Program-made: the position numbers and the translations under genes
Shown here: piece after piece, positions 43,495 through 47,941 of the stretch
Numbering within the stretch: position 1 is the first letter of the stretch
Layout: every line of letters starts with the position of its first letter
Notes under the pieces: generated by a model
What the model was told of the DNA's origin: nothing
Database searches by the model: none
Seen by the model: only the letters and a program-made list of their open reading frames with translations
NCBI GenBank assembly: GCA_040905365.1
Contig: JBBDRQ010000025.1
Location: 1-47,941, forward strand
DNA length: 47,941 bases
Direction: 5' to 3'
Source: JAHWKV01 sp040905365
GTDB lineage: Bacteria; Actinomycetota; CADDZG01; JAHWKV01

Positions 43495-43928
43495 GCCGGA
43501 GCGTTGCGGGCACCGGATCTCGCTGCTATGCGGCCCACCGCCCATCCCGGCGCGGCCGCACCAAGCCCGACCGCTACCGCGGGCCAAACGGGCGGTGTGT
43601 GCGAGCCTGCCCCCGAGTACTTGATACCCACCGCGCTGGTGCAGGTGGTGGGCAACTCGGAAGGCGCCATACCCGGGGGAATTCCGGCGGCCTCAGAGGT
43701 TCGGCAGGATAGGGGAGCAACCAGCGCAAAGCCCAGTAAGAATCCGGCAACGGCAGTTAGTGCAGGCCAAAAGAGCTTCGGCCGAGCCCGGGACGGGCTC
43801 AGTAGGCCAAGGGTTGCGCCCAGTATCAAAAACGGCAGGCCGATGCTGGCTATGGCCAGCAGCCCAAAGGCCAACAGGAAAACCACCAGATACCAGTAGA
43901 GGACTCCGGCCGGACCCGTCGTGCTCAT
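43491..43928 (-). CDS. Membrane protein of unknown function
   Basis: 145 residues with three or four hydrophobic segments: 12-38, 50-72 and 113-135. A short outside loop holds two cysteines (SCRTSEAAGIPPG...TTCTS). No family recognised. ATG near 43928 has a modest upstream site. Confidence 0.6.
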   Translation of the reverse strand: MSTTGPAGVLYWYLVVFLLAFGLLAIASIGLPFLILGATLGLLSPSRARPKLFWPALTAVAGFLLGFALVAPLSCRTSEAAGIPPGMAPSELPTTCTSAVGIKYSGAGSHTPPVWPAVAVGLGAAAPGWAVGRIAARSGARNAPA

Positions 43929-43955
43929 AGCTGCGGCTTTGACTACCGTCCCTTC

Positions 43956-44111
43956 TCAGCTGCCGATCCCGCGAAGCTGTTCGCTGGGGCGCATAGAACA
44001 GCTCTTCTTCTTTGTGAACTCACGCATTTCGGACCCGCACATCGGACAGTCATGATCCTCTTCGTCGCCGTCCATGGTTAGGTGGCAGTTGTCGCACTTG
44101 TATTCAGCCAT
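43956..44111 (-). CDS. Small zinc-ribbon protein
   Basis: 51 residues starting MAEYKCDNCHLTMDGDEEDH. Two CxxC pairs (CDNC and CPMC) form a rubredoxin-like zinc ribbon, followed by a basic tail. ATG 44111 follows AAGGAGGTAGCG, a near-ideal ribosome binding site; the longer frame upstream is not supported. It lies 33 bp downstream of the phosphoesterase on the same strand. Confidence 0.75.
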   Translation of the reverse strand: MAEYKCDNCHLTMDGDEEDHDCPMCGSEMREFTKKKSCSMRPSEQLRGIGS

Positions 44112-44143
44112 CGCTACCTCCTTCTGGTTTTCTCTATATGATC

Positions 44144-45721
44144 TCATCCCCCCTCCAGGTTAGCCGCTGGCGGATTTTCGGCTGGCGGAGTTACGGGTGG
44201 ACCGGGTGATGCAACGCCCGCCTCCTGCGGGGTGGGCGCCGTCTTGCGAGCCCCGGCAAATTCCTCGTGCACCAGAGTTCTTCTGAGAGTGAAGTCCTGC
44301 TGAGGCCCCTGTACCTCGATCCGGTCATACGCCAGCAGCTGCCGGGTCTCACGGTCGAAATACAGAACCTGAGCTCCGATGAGGTTCCGTGAATTGGGCG
44401 CCAGGGACTTCAGCCCGGCCCCTCCGGTACTGGCGACGCCGAGGAACCAGGTTCCGTCGCGCTCGAAGGCCTCAAAGCGGTGGCTGTGTCCAAATAGAAT
44501 CAGCGGAACCTGCCCAATGAGCTCCGAGCCGACGATACGGTCGTGGAGCACGGCGACGTGAGGCTCGCTCCGCAGAGCGTCCAGCTGCTCGCGCACCTCG
44601 GAGGCGAATGCCCGCTTGACCTCGGCCTGCTCTTCATTGGTCGGTTGAGCGACGGTTTTATCAGGAGTGAACAGTGGGTCGCCCACGCCGAAGATGTCAA
44701 GCCCCTCGAGCGTTACGGAGTCTCCATCGAGTACCCGGGCGTTGGGTTGGGCGGCAACCGAGGCGGCAGTGACCTCGGAGTCGTGGTTGCCTCGTACGAA
44801 CACGTACGGCACCGAGAATTCTGATATGCGCTGGGCAAAGCCCGCCTCCAGCTCCGTTCCCTCGGCGGTCAGGTCTCCGGAGTCGATCACCATATCCACG
44901 TCGAAGCCGTCGGCTATGCGCAGGGCGACGTCAATGCCGACCGGGTTGAGATGCAGATCCGAGATGTGCAGGACACTTATGGCGTCGGGAGGCAGGGGGG
45001 ACTGGTCGGTTAGGAACTGGTATAGCGAGAAGGTCACCGAGCCGATCTCGTCGAGCTCGGTGCGCAACTCCTGGAAGCGCTGCCCGAACTGGTGGACGGG
45101 ACCGAGGAGCTCCGGCGAGCGGCTGAGTGCTCCGGTGAGGGTGGGTTGACGAAACGCCTCGGGGTGGTACTGAACAAAGGTGGCGCCGTACAGGGCCACC
45201 GGTACCGCCGTCCCAATGAGAGCCGCGGACAGGATGCGGGAGGCGGAGCGGGTCCGAAACAGCAATGCAGCAAACAGGCCTCCGAAAAGCCCGGCGAGGG
45301 CTACCCGCCACGTCAGTCTCATGAGCGCGTTGGTCAGGTCGGCCTGCAGAGCCTCGATGAGATCCTGCTGGGTCGGTTGCGACTCGACCAGGGTCTGGGC
45401 GCTGTCGGGGTTTATCGACTGCGGCGCCAGCTGCAGCCGTACCGGAGGGAGGTGGGTGTCGGCCCGGACCGATCCAAAGGGAGGGATGGATACCACCGTG
45501 GAGCCGGACAGATCCGGTTGGGCTTGTATGAGGACGGTGCCGGGTCCCAGGTGGTACTCTCCGCGCGCGGCGACCGACATGGACACCAGGGACAGCGCGA
45601 TTGCGGTCAGCACCAGCAGCAGTGTGCGGAATCTGCTTCGGAACTTGCTTTTTTGCTTGGGGGGGTAGGCGGTGTCCTCGGACCGTTTTGTACTAGAGCT
45701 GTCTTGGAGATGCTGAGGCAT
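44144..45721 (-). CDS. Membrane-anchored metallophosphoesterase
   Basis: 525 residues. N-terminal membrane helices lie at about 32-52 and 137-160, with a further hydrophobic stretch at 163-183. The calcineurin-like core (about 240-450) has all metal motifs: ISDLHLN, VIDSGDLT, VRGNHDSE, VLHD and FGHSHR. A proline-rich C-terminal tail ends it. It would hydrolyse a phosphoester outside the membrane; the substrate is unknown. Confidence 0.88.
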   Translation of the reverse strand: MPQHLQDSSSTKRSEDTAYPPKQKSKFRSRFRTLLLVLTAIALSLVSMSVAARGEYHLGPGTVLIQAQPDLSGSTVVSIPPFGSVRADTHLPPVRLQLAPQSINPDSAQTLVESQPTQQDLIEALQADLTNALMRLTWRVALAGLFGGLFAALLFRTRSASRILSAALIGTAVPVALYGATFVQYHPEAFRQPTLTGALSRSPELLGPVHQFGQRFQELRTELDEIGSVTFSLYQFLTDQSPLPPDAISVLHISDLHLNPVGIDVALRIADGFDVDMVIDSGDLTAEGTELEAGFAQRISEFSVPYVFVRGNHDSEVTAASVAAQPNARVLDGDSVTLEGLDIFGVGDPLFTPDKTVAQPTNEEQAEVKRAFASEVREQLDALRSEPHVAVLHDRIVGSELIGQVPLILFGHSHRFEAFERDGTWFLGVASTGGAGLKSLAPNSRNLIGAQVLYFDRETRQLLAYDRIEVQGPQQDFTLRRTLVHEEFAGARKTAPTPQEAGVASPGPPVTPPAENPPAANLEGG

Positions 45722-45761
45722 AGGGCCCGCTTTCCCGCTGGGTTGTCTTGAAAACCAATTC

Positions 45762-47162
45762 TCAGGGGAAAAGCGAAGTATTTTTGGGGTCAGCGCCCCT
45801 CGATGCAGCCCCGGCTCGAAGGATTCGGTGGGTGGTCATCCGGCCGAACGCCCAGCGGTGGACGGGCTCCAGTAGCTGCCAGTAGGCGAATCCGGGAACC
45901 CCCTTGGGGCGAAACGCGGCGTGCAGTATCAGGCAGGGGTGGGGATCGCTAAGCACCTGGAACGCCAGCCAGGCTTCACCCGCTTGCCAGCCGTCGGCCC
46001 GCAGCACCAGCACCGCGCCGTCCCAGCGCACCACCCGCCACCAGTCGAGCATCTGCCCGGCGCGCAATTTGTCCGGGCGTTGCAGTGCGAAGCGCTCGCC
46101 TGCCAGGCGTCCAATCCACAGCCGTAGCCGCCAGGCGCGTACGGTCCCGTACCATCCGAGGTCGCCGCCGCCTCGCGCCAGATCGCGGGCGACGGCCTCG
46201 ACCTGATGATCAGCTATCGCCCGGCGCTGTCTCACCACGTGGACGCCGTCGGCAAGTCCGGCGGGACGGCGGAGTAGGTCGTCGTCGATGTCTTGCCTCT
46301 GGCGTCCGAGCGCCGCGGCTAAGGCGTCTTCGGTGGAGCGAGGGCGGGTAACGAACGCGGCGTCGGTGTGCTCCCGGTCCGGTACCACCACCGGGATGGA
46401 TAGGCTCTCGATCAAGGCATGGCTGACCCGTCGGTCCACCGGGGTCACCAGGTCCACCCAGTATGAGGACAGGTGCAGGGTGAGCAGGGGTACGTCGACG
46501 ATCGCTCTGGGCCTTAACCCCCGGACTCGGGCATAGGTCTGCATGAGGTCTCGGTAAGTGGTGGTGGGGCCGCCGATTCCGTAGATGCCGGGTGCTACGG
46601 TTAGCGCCTCCCGCAGGTAGTCGAGGACGTCGTCGCGGGCGATGGGCTCAATGGGCGTCTTTACCCACCGGGGGCAGACCATGGCCGGAAGGCGCTCGAC
46701 CAGGTAGCGCATCATCTCGAACGAGGTGCTGCCGGCGCCCACGATGACCGCGGCTCTCAGTTCCACGACGTCCACTCCGGTCGATGCGAGCATTATTCCG
46801 ACCTCCTGGCGGGAGCGCAGGTGCTCCGAGAGTTCGCCGGACCCCAGTCCGCCCAGGTAGATGATTCGACGGACTGCACATGCTGCAGCTGCGCGGGCGA
46901 AGCGCTGAGCCAACAGCTTGTCGCGCTCGGCAAAACTCTCGCCCGCATCCAAGGAGTGCACAAGGTAGTAGGCGGCGTCGACCCCCTCCAGAGCGCGGGC
47001 GGTTGCCTGCTCGTCGGCGACGTCGAGAGCCAAGGCGGTGACGCCCTCGATCGGGGCCGGCCCCCGGCGGGACGCCGCGATCACCTCGTGGCCGCCCTCG
47101 GACAGCCGACGGGCCAGATCCTGTCCGATGAAGCCGCTCGCGCCGGCTATGAGAACTCGCAT
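45762..47162 (-). CDS. NmrA/SDR-type NAD(P)-binding protein fused to DUF2867
   Basis: 466 residues from ATG 47162. The N-terminal atypical short-chain dehydrogenase fold starts MRVLIAGASGFIGQDLARRL and continues with AYYLVHSL and IIYLGGLG. The C-terminal 170 residues (from about VEAVARDLARGGGDLGWYGT) are a DUF2867 domain with RAGQMLDWWRVV and PVHRWAFGRM. This fusion is common in actinobacteria; possible roles are NAD(P)-sensing or ketone reduction, unproven. The upstream extension of the frame lacks support. Confidence 0.85.
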   Translation of the reverse strand: MRVLIAGASGFIGQDLARRLSEGGHEVIAASRRGPAPIEGVTALALDVADEQATARALEGVDAAYYLVHSLDAGESFAERDKLLAQRFARAAAACAVRRIIYLGGLGSGELSEHLRSRQEVGIMLASTGVDVVELRAAVIVGAGSTSFEMMRYLVERLPAMVCPRWVKTPIEPIARDDVLDYLREALTVAPGIYGIGGPTTTYRDLMQTYARVRGLRPRAIVDVPLLTLHLSSYWVDLVTPVDRRVSHALIESLSIPVVVPDREHTDAAFVTRPRSTEDALAAALGRQRQDIDDDLLRRPAGLADGVHVVRQRRAIADHQVEAVARDLARGGGDLGWYGTVRAWRLRLWIGRLAGERFALQRPDKLRAGQMLDWWRVVRWDGAVLVLRADGWQAGEAWLAFQVLSDPHPCLILHAAFRPKGVPGFAYWQLLEPVHRWAFGRMTTHRILRAGAASRGADPKNTSLFP

Positions 47163-47230
47163 AGGATCCAATGTAACCAGATTATGGTGTTGACTGTGGA
47201 AGTAAGGCACCGGAGGGACTGCCGGGGAGT

Positions 47231-47515
47231 CTAGAAGTCCTCGTCCGGGTCGTCGTCGGCCTGTTTGCCCCACCGCCATCTAGGTTTGGGGCCCTTGGCG
47301 TAGGAAATCCGGAACAACGCAATGGTTGCGATGACCATGAAGGTCAGGAAAAAGGCGGATTCCTGGCTTTGGTCGGCTTCCGGGACGTCGGTAATGGCCG
47401 TGGTGCCACCGATCACGATCAAAACCCAAACGACTATGACGGTCCATCCCTGCCAGGTGACCGGCATCCACCCCCACCCATAACGTCGCCGCTTGAACCA
47501 GTAACGATCTTGCAT
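47231..47515 (-). CDS. Small two-helix membrane protein
   Basis: 94 residues from ATG 47515. An aromatic, basic N-terminus (MQDRYWFKRRRYGWGWMPVT) precedes a membrane helix (WTVIVVWVLIVIGGTTAI), a second helix (AFFLTFMVIATIALFRISYA) and an acidic tail, QADDDPDEDF. Several actinobacteria encode similar small proteins; function unknown. Confidence 0.65.
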   Translation of the reverse strand: MQDRYWFKRRRYGWGWMPVTWQGWTVIVVWVLIVIGGTTAITDVPEADQSQESAFFLTFMVIATIALFRISYAKGPKPRWRWGKQADDDPDEDF

Positions 47516-47554
47516 TGCGCAAAGGATACTCGCCGCTGCCTGCCGGTGAGACGA

Positions 47555-47579
47555 CAAAAGGGCCACGGGGTGGCCCTTT
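47555..47579. terminator. Bidirectional intrinsic terminator
   Basis: A perfect 11-bp hairpin AAAAGGGCCAC-GGG-GTGGCCCTTTT. The A and T runs lie within the stem on both sides, so it can work in either direction. It sits between two minus-strand genes, 24 bp after the stop of the anchored repeat protein. Confidence 0.85.
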
Positions 47580-47603
47580 TGTCCGGGTGCGTCGTGTCTT
47601 GGG

Positions 47604-47941
47604 TTACATCTCATCATCGAGGGCTTGGCGGCGCCTGACGAACAGTCCGGCTGCCCCCGCCGCAACGGTTCCGGCCAGAGCCAGTACGATCCACACGAGG
47701 GTCGAGGTGTCGCTGCGCTCATCGGCGGCGGAGACCTGCTCGATCGAGTCGGTCTCGTCGACGTCTTCTTCGTCGGACTCATCGGCTTCGCCGTCCGGCG
47801 TCGTACCGCCGGAGCTGGTGCCGCCGCCCTGCTGGGAAGAGGTCCCAGAGTTGCTCGGCCGGTCTTGCCGACCGTTCTCTTGCTGGCCGTTTTCTTGCGG
47901 ATCTTCCTGCTCGGGATCTTCCTGCTCGGGATCTTCCTGCT
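47604..47941 (-). CDS. C-terminus of a membrane-anchored acidic repeat protein (partial)
   Basis: The gene runs off the window, leaving 112 residues. It begins with QEDPE repeats, then a Gln/Asn/Gly/Ser-rich linker and an acidic stretch (EADESDEEDVDETDSIEQVS). A single C-terminal membrane helix (LVWIVLALAGTVAAGAAGLF) and the basic stop-transfer VRRRQALDDEM follow. This is the architecture of an exported protein anchored at its C-terminus; no LPXTG motif is visible. Confidence 0.75.
   Translation of the reverse strand, partial: QEDPEQEDPEQEDPQENGQQENGRQDRPSNSGTSSQQGGGTSSGGTTPDGEADESDEEDVDETDSIEQVSAADERSDTSTLVWIVLALAGTVAAGAAGLFVRRRQALDDEM
47900..47941. repeat. 15-bp tandem repeats at the window edge
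   Basis: GATCTTCCTGCTCGG occurs almost three times and continues past the edge. In the minus-strand gene it encodes the QEDPE unit, so length variation would stay in frame. Confidence 0.85.

Noticed and set aside
47899..47941. Possible CRISPR-like repeat
   Set aside because: Units are contiguous with no spacers and encode in-frame QEDPE.

Overview
The window is high-GC DNA with actinobacterial gene order and style: a furA-katG pair, two-domain universal stress protein, PspC and UPF0060 proteins, many GTG/TTG starts and strong purine-rich ribosome binding sites. A run of 100 N at 8899-8998 marks a scaffold gap, so this is a draft assembly, possibly a metagenome bin. I cannot name the lineage; Actinobacteriota is an inference.

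Region 1 (1-14.9 kb) is a mobile-element graveyard. It holds a complete IS21-family element (istA/istB) that cuts into a group II intron reverse transcriptase, and a second group II intron remnant whose domain V is still recognisable. It also holds an IS481-like element whose transposase carries a compensating frameshift pair, fragments of two other IS481-like transposases, a 187-bp MITE-like element, and solo copies of two IS-end motifs. Set among these are small cargo genes: a CDGSH iron-sulfur protein, a membrane protein, a toxin-antitoxin pair, an orphan ribbon-helix-helix protein, a MazEF-type pair, an S1-like protease, a broken berberine-bridge-type FAD oxidase and a broken calcium-binding repeat protein.

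Region 2 (15-19.8 kb) is an oxidase island. A stand-alone domain resembling the tyrosinase C-terminus and a complete two-copper tyrosinase face a two-gene flavoprotein operon (DAO/monomeric sarcosine oxidase type, then flavin amine oxidase). The convergent genes are 1 bp apart.

Region 3 (19.9-25.9 kb) holds a VapBC-like pair, a SNF2/RapA-like helicase translationally coupled to a large unrecognised protein with a four-cysteine zinc knuckle, and a convergent ATP-grasp ligase. The helicase pair is the best candidate for an undescribed system.

Region 4 (26-34 kb) handles stress and metals: katG and furA with a candidate operator, a universal stress protein behind a DosR-like box, a UPF0060 membrane protein, and modABC molybdate transport followed immediately by an XRE-family regulator with a large C-terminal domain.

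Region 5 (34-47.9 kb) looks like ordinary chromosome: a collagen-like secreted protein, a CaCA-type cation exchanger, a voltage-sensor-like membrane protein, PspC, a membrane-tethered cupredoxin with a methyltransferase, a heme-oxygenase-like metalloenzyme facing a CDGSH protein, a hybrid histidine kinase, an amidase, a zinc ribbon, a membrane metallophosphoesterase, an NmrA/DUF2867 protein and the C-terminus of a membrane-anchored acidic repeat protein. No rRNA, tRNA or CRISPR array was seen.
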